Part shown: positions 18,667 to 27,324 of the stretch, piece by piece
Layout of the letters: each line of letters begins with the position of its first letter
How positions within the stretch are numbered: the stretch's first letter is position 1
Source of the DNA: Chara braunii
Lineage: Eukaryota > Streptophyta > Charophyceae > Charales > Characeae
NCBI GenBank assembly: GCA_003427395.1
Contig: BFEA01000011.1
Location: forward strand, 5,793,852-5,821,175
Direction: 5' to 3'
Length of the DNA: 27,324 nt
The notes under the pieces: model-generated
The model's database searches: none
The model's input: only the letters and a program-made list of their open reading frames with translations
What the model was told of the DNA's origin: nothing
Position numbers and translations under genes: made by a program

Positions 18667-19244
18667 CCTAGCCTCGCCCTGGCCTGCTCCACTGTCTCTA
18701 GCAGCGAGCCAGTACTGTGTAGTTTGTCATCGTGACCATAAAAATAGATTACATATTCAATATATTTTCCCCTTTTTATCATATGGACCGCATGTTCGCG
18801 TTGAGCTTTCCTATGAGATTCCATATCTTGACACGCCTCTTCCTCCCATCCCTCTTTCTTGTCTCTGTTTGATCTGTATTTCAACATGAGGACCTCATCC
18901 TCTTTCATAATTCCTTCAAACCCCTTTGGATTTAGGTAGTGAATAGAATGGACTGCAGAAGCTTAGTGAGCTTTGCACACAGAGTAGAAGACTCTTCCTA
19001 ACTTGGGGTCGTGGAAGTTAGTCCGATCATCCAGTAACTGCCGAGTATTCCAAACGTTAGTTACGTGCCATCACCGTTTCAAGTGCTGAAGCAGGCTATG
19101 GTCTGCGGATTAACAACAAACAATGCGGAGGGAATCTGACGGGAGCGTCCAATGCTGGTTCACAGACCGACCGTACCCACGTTCTGGTGTCGATATCTGA
19201 AGCTTTACTGGGTGTCAGGCAAGCTTAGTCCGATTGTAACTATC
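18667..19244 (-). pseudogene. Upstream exon of the unknown gene, with four stops
   Basis: On the minus strand the acceptor TTTAATTTGTTTCCAG is followed at 19244 by a frame that runs 192 codons plus 2 bases to the donor at 18667. Stops interrupt it at 19217-19215 (TGA), 19112-19110 (TAA), 19073-19071 (TGA) and 18965-18963 (TAA). The last 98 codons are uninterrupted and protein-like (HYLNPKGFEGIMKEDEVLML, with a charged Lys/Glu segment after it), as is VWNTRQLLDDRTNFHDPKLG before them. The same frame also continues upstream to 19415, just after a stronger acceptor (TTTTTCTTTTTTGTAG), so the exon start is uncertain. The family is not recognised. Confidence 0.45.
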
Positions 19245-19415
19245 CTGGAAACAAATTAAAAGAGGGAGAGCAATTGTTGTCCTTGACAGTTGGTTCGTGT
19301 AAATACACGAGATAGTCTTTCCTGAGGGCTGCCGTGTATAGGTAGGGGTCGAGTTCGCAATGGCTTTCTCAAGCCGATTGATAATTATTTAGTCGGGGAT
19401 TCATTATGTCTCGTC

Positions 19416-20950
19416 CTACAAAAAAGAAAAATAAGTGGCTCTGTTACCCGCGGCGTCACCAATCATGACATTATCTGCTCCGGGGGATGTCTCGTAGAGG
19501 TCCGGAATGTGCTGCCTCAACCCGCACCTTTCACTCATAGGTCACTCCCTTCCCCTTTCACGCAGTCTTTCGAGAACGAGTAGCGCTGTGCAGTTCCCCA
19601 GAGGTCTTGACCTGGCTCACTTCTCGCCTGTCCCCGGAGAGACGTTATAAACATGACATCGACCTCTATCGTGCTCTACTCAAGGGTATACTCTCGTGCA
19701 GACACTCGCTCTGAATTGGGCTGTCTGGATTGCTCCCGAAGCCCTGACTGAAAGTTAATTGACTGCCCATCACCAAGTCGCAGTAAATCGGGCCAGCCAT
19801 CTTAACATGTGTCCTTTTCTTTGCCCCGTTCGCTCGGTACTTAGCAAGGTGAGTGTTTGATGTTCGTTTACTCGGCTCACACCGAATAACAATGTTATAG
19901 GGCCTTGAGTCTATCTTCGTGCAGTGGGCACTTCGCTGATCACTCTCGTTTGTGTATGTAACGTTGGGGCTGCTGGTCTCAGTTCCAGCTACTTACACAA
20001 TGCAGGCTTAACTACTAGACATAGACACTGTTCAGGTAATGCGAAGGTCGCCCCCAACAGCACGCCCGTGGATAAGGCACAGGGCAGCCGCTATTTGGCG
20101 CAGACTCGGTTAGTGTCCGGCACAGCAAGTTTGAGTACAAATGCAAGTGGTTCCCGCTCGTGGATGGCACAAGCACCGCAGTGTACAAAACTGGACTCAG
20201 CCAGATGTTCGGTTAAGCGAATCAAGCAGATTTAAATAATGGTTAACAATGAATAGACAAGTGAACGAAATGGCAGATGTCAGGAAGGTTTAGGATCAAT
20301 CTGGTTTAGCACGAGAGGGCTACATTCAGAGTTTGTCTTTTCCATTTCAGTTGCACTCGCTGAAATTCAGTATAGTCCTCACTCAGGGTTTTACACAAAA
20401 TGATATTAGCATCTTCCACTCAGATTCCACGCTGGTGTAAAGTTTGTGTACTAAACAAGGCATAAGAGGTGGTAGCATCATCGGAGTGAGTCTTTGACCG
20501 CCGCATCCTTCTGGCAACGGACCCGGCTCAACTAGTACACAACGCATAACGGGTGGTGAACTCCACCCGAATAGTACGCCGAGGACTATCGATAACGAAA
20601 CACATGAGGGTGACCCCCCCCCCCCCACCCACCCCTTGAATGTTGCTCAACTCTTCTCGCACTCAGGTACAATGACGAAGTGCTACTGTCGTCAGATCAG
20701 TGCTCCCATGAAACATTCAGGTAATGACCGTGGCACATAGTAATGCGGACCCGGTTCCTACTCAGAGTCTCACTTCTCAGATTTGCCTTTGCATTGCTCA
20801 CTCCATCCCCGCACAAGGCATTTCATAGAGCTCAATATGGCAACAAGTTTTGCTCTCACAACAAGCAGGGTCTTAATCTCATCATACGTAAAAAGATTTG
20901 GACTAGGTCAAGCCGACAACCCCTTTTCATTGAACAGCCTAGTGTCTTGA
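19416..20950. other. Unassigned region with scattered splice-like sites
   Basis: A good plus-strand donor (AAGGTGAGT near 19848) and acceptor (TTCGTGCAG ending 19924) stand out, and a plus-strand frame ending in TAA at about 20215 (KFEYKCKWFPLVDGTSTAVY) looks protein-like. I could not assemble a consistent gene. A run of 13 C lies near 20614-20626. Confidence 0.3.
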
Positions 20951-20952
20951 AA

Positions 20953-21311
20953 GGGCGACACTTATGAAACACCCGCGGACGCGTCCGCGGGGTCGAGCTC
21001 GGAGGGCCGAGCGGTCGTGATCACGGCCGCCGTGGCTCCGGCCACGGTTGGGTGTGGCCGCGACTTTCAGGATTCTTTTTAAACTTTGAAAAATTCTATA
21101 AAAAAAAACAAAAAAAATGGAGTTGTAGATCTTTTCGAGATCTAAATTGTGCAATTTTTTTATTTTTATTTTTACTTCGTCTTTGAATTTTAAAAATTCA
21201 AAAACTAATTTTCCTGAGGCAAAAGCTGTTTTTTTTTTTTTCTTTATGGCCGCGGGGTCGCGGCCTAGGCCGTGCATGGCCGACTCCGAGGGGGATTCAT
21301 AGGGCGACACT
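20953..21311. mobile_element. Palindrome-rich non-autonomous element with 10-11-bp target duplication
   Basis: GGGCGACACT occurs at 20953-20962 and 21302-21311, flanking a 339-bp insert that begins TATGAA and ends TTCATA (short terminal inverted repeat); an A before each copy makes an 11-bp reading possible. The insert is a chain of short palindromes: CCGCGGACGCGTCCGCGG (perfect, 18 bp), CGTGATCACG, CCGTGG-CTCCGG-CCACGG, AGATCT-TTTCG-AGATCT, TTGAATTTTAAAAATTCAA, GGCCGCGGGGTCGCGGCC and GGCCTAGGCC. GC-rich ends surround an A/T-rich centre. There is no transposase. The duplication length fits Mutator-like elements. The 123-codon minus ORF across it is a shadow. Confidence 0.72.
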
Positions 21312-22411
21312 AATCTTCGTCGAGCAAGTATGCAACCTTCCTAAGAGTGACTCGCTTCTTTCCCATCAGGCAACCATGACTAAACGATAAGTCAATAATG
21401 CTATTATTTTATGATCTACTCAGCTTCGAGGTTTTTGCCCCTTGTGGAGGCAGACGAATCCAGACTTAGGCTAGAGCTTCATTAATAAGCACTAAAAGGG
21501 TCAGTGCTTATCACGAAGCTCGCCAAAGTCGATCATCGACCTCTCGCAAGCGACCTTCAAAGTACAAGGCACTGACAACTCATAATTGCCTCAAGCCAAG
21601 ATTCAAAGCAAGGAGGAGGAGTTCGTGAAACGGACAAGGATACACGAGAGTATGTTGTCTTCATGTATGCTTCCTTCAGTACCCTCGCCAAAACCCCATG
21701 GAGATCGGCATCATTCAATTTCTCCAGGCCACCACTTCCAAGCCAAAGAGAAAGGAAAATTCGAAGAAGGTCGTGAGCACACAGTAGGGCCAGGGGAACT
21801 CGGCCACAAGGAAGAACATTACCTCACGCACAAAACATTGGAGTTACCTAACGACTCAATTCAAAACCAGCCCAACCAACGCTTGTCTAAAGAACTGACG
21901 AATAACGCTCACAACGAGTAAGGACAACACATGACGGGTAGAGATGCAAGGTGGCGTTAACTGCATGTACTAGTAATCACTTCCCATACGAGGTTACCCG
22001 CCTGACCTGTTGTCGTTAGCAAACAAACCAAAACCAGATAAGAGTAATCTAAATCTTCCTTTATAACAGAATGGCAACACATCAGATGTGGTAAATCGCC
22101 CACACAGGTGAAAGACTAGAGCTAAACCTGTTCCGTTCACATTTTAAGACTCGCTCGATACTCCCAAGTTGCTAAGTATGCTCTAATCACAATCACAACG
22201 ACAACAATGATAGGCTGCTTCACGAACTCTTAGTTGACATGGTCATGTCATCGCAGAGACAGGGTAAGTCAAGAGACTCCTTTTCACGACAGGCACGAAG
22301 CCTTTTCTAGTGGATAATTAGATACTGCTCTCAACCGAGAGGATGCGCATTGACCAATGAAGGCACTGAGAATGATGCTAAGAAGCAAACCTCAAGAGAG
22401 CTAAAGCGCGA
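21312..22411. other. Unassigned region
   Basis: A plus-strand 111-codon ORF (21586-21921), charged and His/Lys-rich, is open but shows no domain. On the minus strand the frame of the decayed block to the right continues here as short protein-like pieces between stops, for example around 22170-21970. Neither is convincing. Confidence 0.3.
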
Positions 22412-23874
22412 AGAGGGCGACAGCGGCAACTAACAACATGCATTCTCCGGGGTCAGACATGCCCCAATTAGTTAGCAGTCCTGTCATTCGCACGTCCCAC
22501 GCGTACTTGGCCCAGAAGCGTACGAGTAGCACTCCCTCCGCACTCGGTGGCCATCTCTTCCTTACCTACGCTTCACGGATAGCAGTTGGTGAGGGTTTGC
22601 GCTCCAGGAGACTAGTGAGGGCTGAACAAGGATGGAGCTGATAAAGTCCACCACTCCCTCGCACGCGGAGCCCTTCACGGGAGTTGACTTCCCTCGTCTC
22701 GCGTGTCCAATCAAAATACAAGCACTGTCCTCTCTTTCAATCTATAGCCATCTCATATAGAACAGCGTCTTTGAACTATCTATGTGACCACTCTGCATGC
22801 TCAATGTAGAGGTGACGACAGCCAAGTCACTCTTGCACGTGACACATCCTCTCTCTCTCCACCACCGCCCAGTCTTGTATCCGCTCGCGTCATCCTCTCA
22901 ACGTGACAGCCCTCTTCGCCTCGCTCTGACTTGGCGAAAACGACGGCGTCAACCGCATCTTAGACGCGTTACCCAGCCTCCGCAGACTCTCCGCCTCTAT
23001 CTCGTGCCTCTCTTCTTCACTCATGCCTGTCCCTTCGTAACCGCCTCGCATGGACTTTGTCTCCCCCTCATCTCGCTATCTCCAGAGCAGGCTTGATAGA
23101 CTCCGTCAAATACAGACAGGGCGGGAGGGTTATCGGCGTCAACCTTCACTGGTGTGCTCGCGTTTCGACCCATCCGCTGAGTATGTACGCGTCACCACCG
23201 TGACTCGCTCGGAATTGGCGTCATCAACAAGGCCGCGGGCGCGAATAGCCCTCTCTCTACTCTGACTCTCACTGTGCATGTGCGTCACTCTCCTCCTTCC
23301 CGCTTGCGCCTTCACACCGACCGTACATAATTGCTTCGCGGTCTCAATGCCTCCGCTGGCTCGAACTGGCCTCGGGCCCGTCCTCCACCCACTCCGCCGG
23401 CAAATGCTCAATCCACTGCTCCAGTTCGTGTCAGGACTGGGTCAGAGCGTCACTTTCCTCGGACTCTGCCTCTGAGTCCCGGTCTAGTTCTTGTTGCTCT
23501 CACTCGGTAGTACTCGTGGAGGTCTCCTCTTCATGGTAAGTAACAGTAACTTTTAAAGCAGCAGTCATCCCATCTCATCGGCACCTCCGTTCGACTCTGT
23601 TACGAGCCTCAGTGACCACCCCCTGCACCGCAGCATCCTCCCTCATCTCCTGCTCTTTGGCCCCATAAACATTGACCCTCAACTTTACTGTGTGGTCATG
23701 CTTGCTATAGTTCAAACATGCATCAACTATGACACCCTCCTCTTCTCTTAGGCTCCCAGCTCCAAAAGTACCGCAGGTATCTCGGCTTATAGTCGTAAAG
23801 ACCGTTGCTACGCGCCATAGCCACTTGCCAGATAGCCTGAGCGCCCCACACTCACGCGAGTTACAGTATAGCAC
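22412..23874 (-). pseudogene. Purine-rich decayed frame, possibly gag-like
   Basis: From 23874 to about 23257 one minus-strand frame is interrupted by TGA five times (23577, 23502, 23433, 23346, 23271) before a TAG at 23259-23257. A second frame then reads from about 23230 to 22412, with stops at 23141, 22892, 22829, 22778, 22739 and 22568, among others. Glu/Arg-rich text such as EQQELDRDSEAESEESDALT and MSEEERHEIEAESLRRLGNA would suit a gag or coiled-coil protein. However, purine-rich DNA gives Glu/Arg/Gly codons by composition alone, so the evidence is weak. No zinc knuckle or protease motif was found. Confidence 0.3.
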
Positions 23875-23940
23875 GCGCTAGGCTCAGGAGACAGATCCCG
23901 GCTTGAGCGCTCGCCAATCGCAAGTGACTCGGCTCCCTCC

Positions 23941-23948
23941 TTTTTATA
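23941..23948 (-). promoter_or_regulatory. Candidate TATA box TATAAAAA
   Basis: CCTATAAAAAGGAGG on the minus strand, about 67 bp upstream of the first position of the decayed frame at 23874, with ATTGG about 20 bp further upstream. Spacing suits a pol II promoter with a start near 23915, possibly inside an LTR. No LTR pair was identified. Confidence 0.3.
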
Positions 23949-25065
23949 GGATCATTGTGTGCCCCAATCTCTACGTTCTAAATGAGGGACGCTGGCAGTC
24001 CTCTAAACTCTGGTTTTTAGTAATTGAAATTCAAAGAAATGATTAAAATCAAAAGAGGGAATTGAACACCAACGGTCAGAGGGTATGACTACTTGTTCAG
24101 TACGTCGTGCTCCCATAACGGGATCCGGATCAGCTCCTCCCTTCCTTCAAAAGAACTCATAAGGCTACCCCTGATGGGTGCCCGCGTCTGATGGTAAGGA
24201 GGGGGCTTATGACCTTCCGCGGGAGGTGATAAGCCTCCTACCGAAGCGGCCGCGGGTCGCCCTTCTTTTTGGGGTCCTACTGTGTGGCACCCAATCAGTC
24301 GAGTCAGAAATAGAGCAAAACGCGAAGGGTCAGGCCAGTCTAGACCGTCCGTTTATGATCATGGTTCAAAAACGAACCGTTAGTTCCCCCCCGCGAAGTG
24401 ACAGGGAGGGAAAACAAGATTAAAAGGAGACAACTAATAATAAAACTAATAATAATAAATAAGCCGAAAGAAAAAGAAAGAGAAAGGCGTAACGTCGCCA
24501 CAACCCGAGACACTAGATCACCTGATGCTTAAAAGACGATCCGGATCAAAACACGGGTTTGACGTACGACTTCCCTTCGCCTATTATTTTTCTTTCTTTT
24601 TCCTTTTTTTAGTTTTCTTTCACTCGATCGTGACAGCAGCCCTGTGCATGTAACCCATAACTCAGCAAGAGGGCGCCTGGTGTGCAGTAGAAAGACCACG
24701 CCAGTCCCTCTATCTTCGCGTGGCTACCACGGCCACAGGCCGGTAGTGCTCTGCTGTACAGCAGGGCGCCGAGCCTGCGTGGACCAATGGAAAGTCCAGT
24801 GGCGCACCCCCACCTTTACCAGGGCAGGCACCGACTGGACCGGTCCACAGCAGAGTACAACCCGAGCATACCCGATGCGCAGTGAAGGTTCGAGAACAGT
24901 CGGCAAGCCGCGGAAGCCTGAGCTTGGTACACAGCAGAGTCCGAGCAAGAAGCTGGTACACCGCGGAGGGTCCCAAGTAGACGCCTGGCACACAGAGGAG
25001 GGCCGGGACACCACGCCCTCCGACACCGGGCCCAGCCGACCGGTCCGCGGCGCAGGTTAGCGCCG
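23949..25065. other. Unassigned region
   Basis: Includes a hairpin-prone patch near 24196-24240 (AGGAGGGGGCTTAT against ATAAGCCTCCT), an A/T-rich AATAATAAA patch (24420-24470), and a GC-rich ORF (24644-25060) that is open on both strands. No gene is supported. Confidence 0.3.
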
Positions 25066-25273
25066 TTCACACCTGTTCTCTTTCTCACTCCTTCTCTCTC
25101 TCTTTTCCCCTCTTTCTCAGTCCTTGTTCCTCTCTTCCTCCTCCCGCTCCTCCTCCTCCCATCCATCCTCCTCGTCCTTATCCTCCCACTCCTCCTGTTG
25201 GCCATCTGTCCTCCGCTCAGTTGTAATGTACCCCTTGCAAAAACTGTCTAGATACGTGTCAAATGTTGAGTAG
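25066..25273. repeat. Polypyrimidine tract with a tail shared with the 14.5-kb locus
   Basis: A CTC/TCC-rich tract to about 25200 is followed by TGTCTAGATACGTGTCAAAT and GTTGAGTAG (25245-25273). It matches 14534-14562 (CGTCCAGATATCTGTCATAT then GTTGAGTAG) at about 24 of 29 positions. The two loci therefore belong to one repeat family; the copy at 14.5 kb carries the U6 fragment between tract and tail, this one does not. Confidence 0.6.
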
Positions 25274-26007
25274 TAGCACGGGGCCCCTCATGCTTTCACG
25301 CACACGTGCTGTCACGGAGGGGGAAGAAACAGCAAGGCGCGCATGAATCTGCACATGTTTTATACACAGATGCATGAATTGAAGACCACACAGACAGGTT
25401 GATGCCGGTTTAGTATGGATTTGTATTCGAACATGTAGAGACTGTCCAGGGCACCTTCACAGCCGCTGCAAGAAACAGGTTGGGTAAAGACAACAAAAAG
25501 GAGGACGTGAGAGGACCCCCCCCCAAATAAAAAACGGGGGCGCCATGTGTCATGATCAGGGACAAGCCCGTTTTCTGGCACTTTGAATCTCTTCTGGAAC
25601 TTTCGCGCAGTAACCTCCCCCTCCTACACAATTTCCTGGCCCATACACACTGACTGCTTGCTAGGGACATCTAGTGTTCCAAGGACTGATCCTACCGGAT
25701 GTCTATTTTATCTACTACAGTATGTACCGGGAAGATCTAAGTGTGGCCCTATGATACAAAAGAAAATGGGACACGATGCTGTAGTACCAGGGGTGGCCAG
25801 CTGAGGCATGTGAACCCTTTCACTCCCGACAGCCTAATTCCCAGGTCCTTTGAGCCGAACTACTTTTTTTGGGCGAAAGCTGCCTTGTGAAATCAATAAT
25901 TCCTATGAGGCCATAGGAATTTGACAATGGTTTACCATGAGCTGTCAAGACTTTTGTTAAGAAATGGTTCATCAATCGAAAATGAAGACGACAGCATCAG
26001 GAGTAGT
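25274..26007. other. Unassigned region
   Basis: Short ORFs only. The right part adjoins the chromodomain-like end of the second integrase remnant and could hold its 3' flank. Confidence 0.3.
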
Positions 26008-26600
26008 CTACCTGTCAAATTCACCAATTCTCCTACGTGCTTGCTCATATTGTGAGACAATGCAAGGTCCGGTCTCACTAAGTTGCTCCTTGGGGAACCA
26101 CCTATCTCTCTGAGTCTTGGCGTTACCCTTCAACCAGTTCCAAGCTCAGCCTGATCTTCTATGTGGTCAATGTCATAGTCACCATCCATATCAGGCAGAA
26201 TCACCGACCTGTGCAAAGGGAAAGATTGTCCTGAGCTATCAGGCAAGAACTTTGAAGCATGGAAGACAGGATAAGTACGAAGATGCGATGGAATGTTGAT
26301 GGCATAGAATGTGCTGTCAGTGTCTCCCTTTACATACAGGGACTTTCCAATACTTGGATGGATGCTGGTTGACGAGCCTTATAAAGAAAGCGTCCTCTGT
26401 GCCTCCAGCCCATCTCTGTTCATCATAGGCTCGCCATCTATGTGCCTTCATCAATTTCATGGACCGACTTCTCAATCCATGTGCAAACATAGCATGTGTT
26501 TCTACTCGTGACACCGAGGCTTTGGCGCATTGTTACCGTCAGTGTCTCCTTTACATCTAGGACTTCCCATGGTCCTCTGTACTCGGCATGGCTACGATCC
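26008..26600 (-). pseudogene. pol (integrase part): Second chromovirus integrase C-terminus, rearranged
   Basis: On the minus strand EYRGPWEVLDVK (near 26580) is the GPW/GPF motif of a gypsy integrase C-terminal domain. The domain resumes about 222 bp further on with STFYAINIPSHLRTYPVFHA and SKFLPD, parallel to YTVFHASNLLPF of the 8.4-9.6-kb copy. After a TGA, another frame gives a chromodomain-like end (DRWFPKEQL, then VSQYEQARRR), stopping with TAG at 26010-26008. The core catalytic domain is missing, because the sequence beyond 26597 belongs to a hairpin-rich insertion. Inactive. Confidence 0.72.
26316..26569. repeat. Direct repeats 222 bp apart inside the integrase end
   Basis: GTCAGTGTCTCCCTTTACAT at 26316 and GTCAGTGTCTCCTTTACATC at 26538 begin 32-34-bp direct repeats that also share GACTTTCCA/GACTTCCCA ends. 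The intervening 190 bp interrupts the integrase C-terminal domain, so this is either an unequal tandem duplication or an insertion. Confidence 0.7.
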
Positions 26601-26640
26601 GGACCACCGGACAGGGATTCAGTCCGTCCGTGGTCCGGAT
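26597..26640. repeat. Foldback ATCCGGACCAC...GTGGTCCGGAT
   Basis: An 11-bp perfect terminal stem, with further partial pairing (CGGAC/GTCCG), begins exactly where integrase homology ends. It may mark the end of an inserted element. Confidence 0.65.
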
Positions 26641-26683
26641 CTCGGTCCGGATGTGTGGGCCCCAGCCCAACGGGCAAATTTCT

Positions 26684-26727
26684 TTTGGGCGGTCCAGGGC
26701 GTTTGTTCACGCCCTGGGCCACCCAAA
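26684..26727. repeat. 19-bp stem hairpin
   Basis: TTTGGGCGGTCCAGGGCGT and ACGCCCTGGGCCACCCAAA pair over 19 positions with two mismatched positions (both G-T-type) around the 6-nt loop TTGTTC. Confidence 0.85.
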
Positions 26728-26759
26728 AAAAATGGTGCCTGATTTTTTACCGCCCTCAC

Positions 26760-27276
26760 CAATGATCCGGAAGGCCCAGAAAGTCTACGAGGGGGTTTGG
26801 TTTTGTTTATTTTTGTCTTCCTTAACACTCTTTAAGTGAATAGCGGTCCTCGCGTAACGCTCCCGCGAGAGACCGCTATACAGTGTTGGGAAACGGAATG
26901 GGACCCGGGCCGGGCCGAACTGGTGAGCGTCGGCGATATTGCGGATAGGGCCTACCTTGGACGGCGCCGAAACTTCTATCGGGCCGTCCAGTGCGGGCCC
27001 AATCGACGATCTTACTGGCCGGGTAGAAGATTCACGATTCGCGATTTTTTGTTTCTGTTTGGGGACGATGGCTTGACCAGGTACATACGGTTCCCTTCTT
27101 TTTTATTTTTGTGCGGGTTCCCGATACTTCTATCCGGCCGTCCAACCCGCGTGCCTGCGAATCTCGACGGTCGGGCCTGTAAAAGCGATCGGACCTGTGC
27201 AGGGCTGTGTTGTGTGCCGTTTTGGCGCTTTGTGGTTCGACGTGGATACTTCGCACGTACGCTCACACCTGCGCGC
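26760..27276. other. Unassigned GC-rich region with a hairpin
   Basis: 26841-26878 forms a stem TAGCGGTC-CTCGCG against CGCGAG-A-GACCGCTA with one bulged base and the loop TAACGCTCC. Downstream, TACTTCTATCCGGCCGTCCA-type text occurs twice (near 26969 and 27124, ACTTCTATC-GGCCGTCCA), a short diverged direct repeat. No gene is supported. Confidence 0.5.
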
Positions 27277-27324
27277 GGAGAGAGAGAGAGAGAGAGAGAN
27301 AGAGAGAGANAGAGAGAGAGANNG
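27277..27324. repeat. (GA)n microsatellite with Ns at the window end
   Basis: GA dinucleotides with N at 27300, 27310 and 27322-27323. Length unreliable. Confidence 0.95.

Noticed and set aside
19253-19415. Extending the upstream exon to the acceptor at 19415 as certain coding
   Set aside because: The frame is the same but has three stops at its start, and the T-rich stretch before 19244 looks more like an intron end; left as uncertain.
20939-21310. 123-codon minus ORF
   Set aside because: Coincides almost exactly with the palindrome-rich insertion and includes its target duplications; best explained as chance openness.
6712-23874. Claim that all in-frame stops prove C-to-T decay (RIP-like)
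   Set aside because: TAA, TAG and TGA can each arise from CAA, CAG or CGA, so compatibility with C-to-T is uninformative without an alignment to intact relatives.
24644-25060. 138-codon plus ORF
   Set aside because: GC-rich and open in several frames on both strands; no domain seen.

Overview
This is eukaryotic nuclear DNA, dominated by repeats. The evidence is spliceosomal GT-AG junctions, tRNA-derived SINE-like units, a fragment of U6 snRNA, chromodomain-type Ty3/gypsy remnants, many microsatellites and two assembly gaps. There are no operons, ribosome-binding sites or densely packed ORFs. A large, repeat-rich plant or streptophyte-alga genome (a charophyte such as Chara is my guess) would fit, but the sequence alone does not prove it. 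Almost every ORF of 60-150 codons here is compatible with chance, and I found no gene that is clearly intact.

Layout. 1-1000: unassigned, with GGTCGGC/GCCGACC inverted motifs. 1021-2564: a decayed reverse transcriptase on the minus strand, with GIPMG-like and YIDD-like motifs both damaged, and in-frame 72-bp and 45-bp tandem repeats downstream. 2740-4460: a block of diverged tandem repeats (about 112, 142 and 150 bp) containing two tRNA-like SINE heads. 4500-6700: unassigned, with a GA microsatellite and a GC-rich foldback. 6712-7443: a broken plus-strand coding-like frame. 8362-9575: a decayed chromovirus integrase with a chromodomain-like end, minus strand. 10951-11222: AT-rich inverted repeats. 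12022-12156: one possible exon. 12519-12717: assembly gap. 13242-13733: a MITE with long terminal inverted repeats and an 8-bp target duplication. 14080-14740: a polypyrimidine tract carrying a U6 snRNA fragment. 15100-17280: tandem duplications and a broken minus-strand coding-like block. 17429-19415: the best gene candidate, minus strand, with a phase-matched intron, a frameshift and several stops; its family is unknown to me. 20953-21311: a compact palindrome-rich element with 10-11-bp target duplications. 22412-23948: a purine-rich minus-strand decayed frame with an upstream TATA box. 25070-25273: a second polypyrimidine tract with a tail like that of the 14.5-kb locus. 26008-26600: a second chromovirus integrase end, broken by a 222-bp direct-repeat rearrangement. 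26597-26878: three strong hairpins. 27277-27324: a GA repeat with Ns.

The window therefore reads as a graveyard of retroelements and small DNA transposons around one or two decayed host or element genes. No pathway or operon-like cooperation can be inferred. The most interesting items are the unknown intron-containing gene at 17.4-19.4 kb, the two non-autonomous elements with target duplications, the RT fragment with a frame-preserving repeat, and the U6 fragment. Coding calls on broken frames rest partly on how the translated text looks to the eye, and their confidences are set accordingly.
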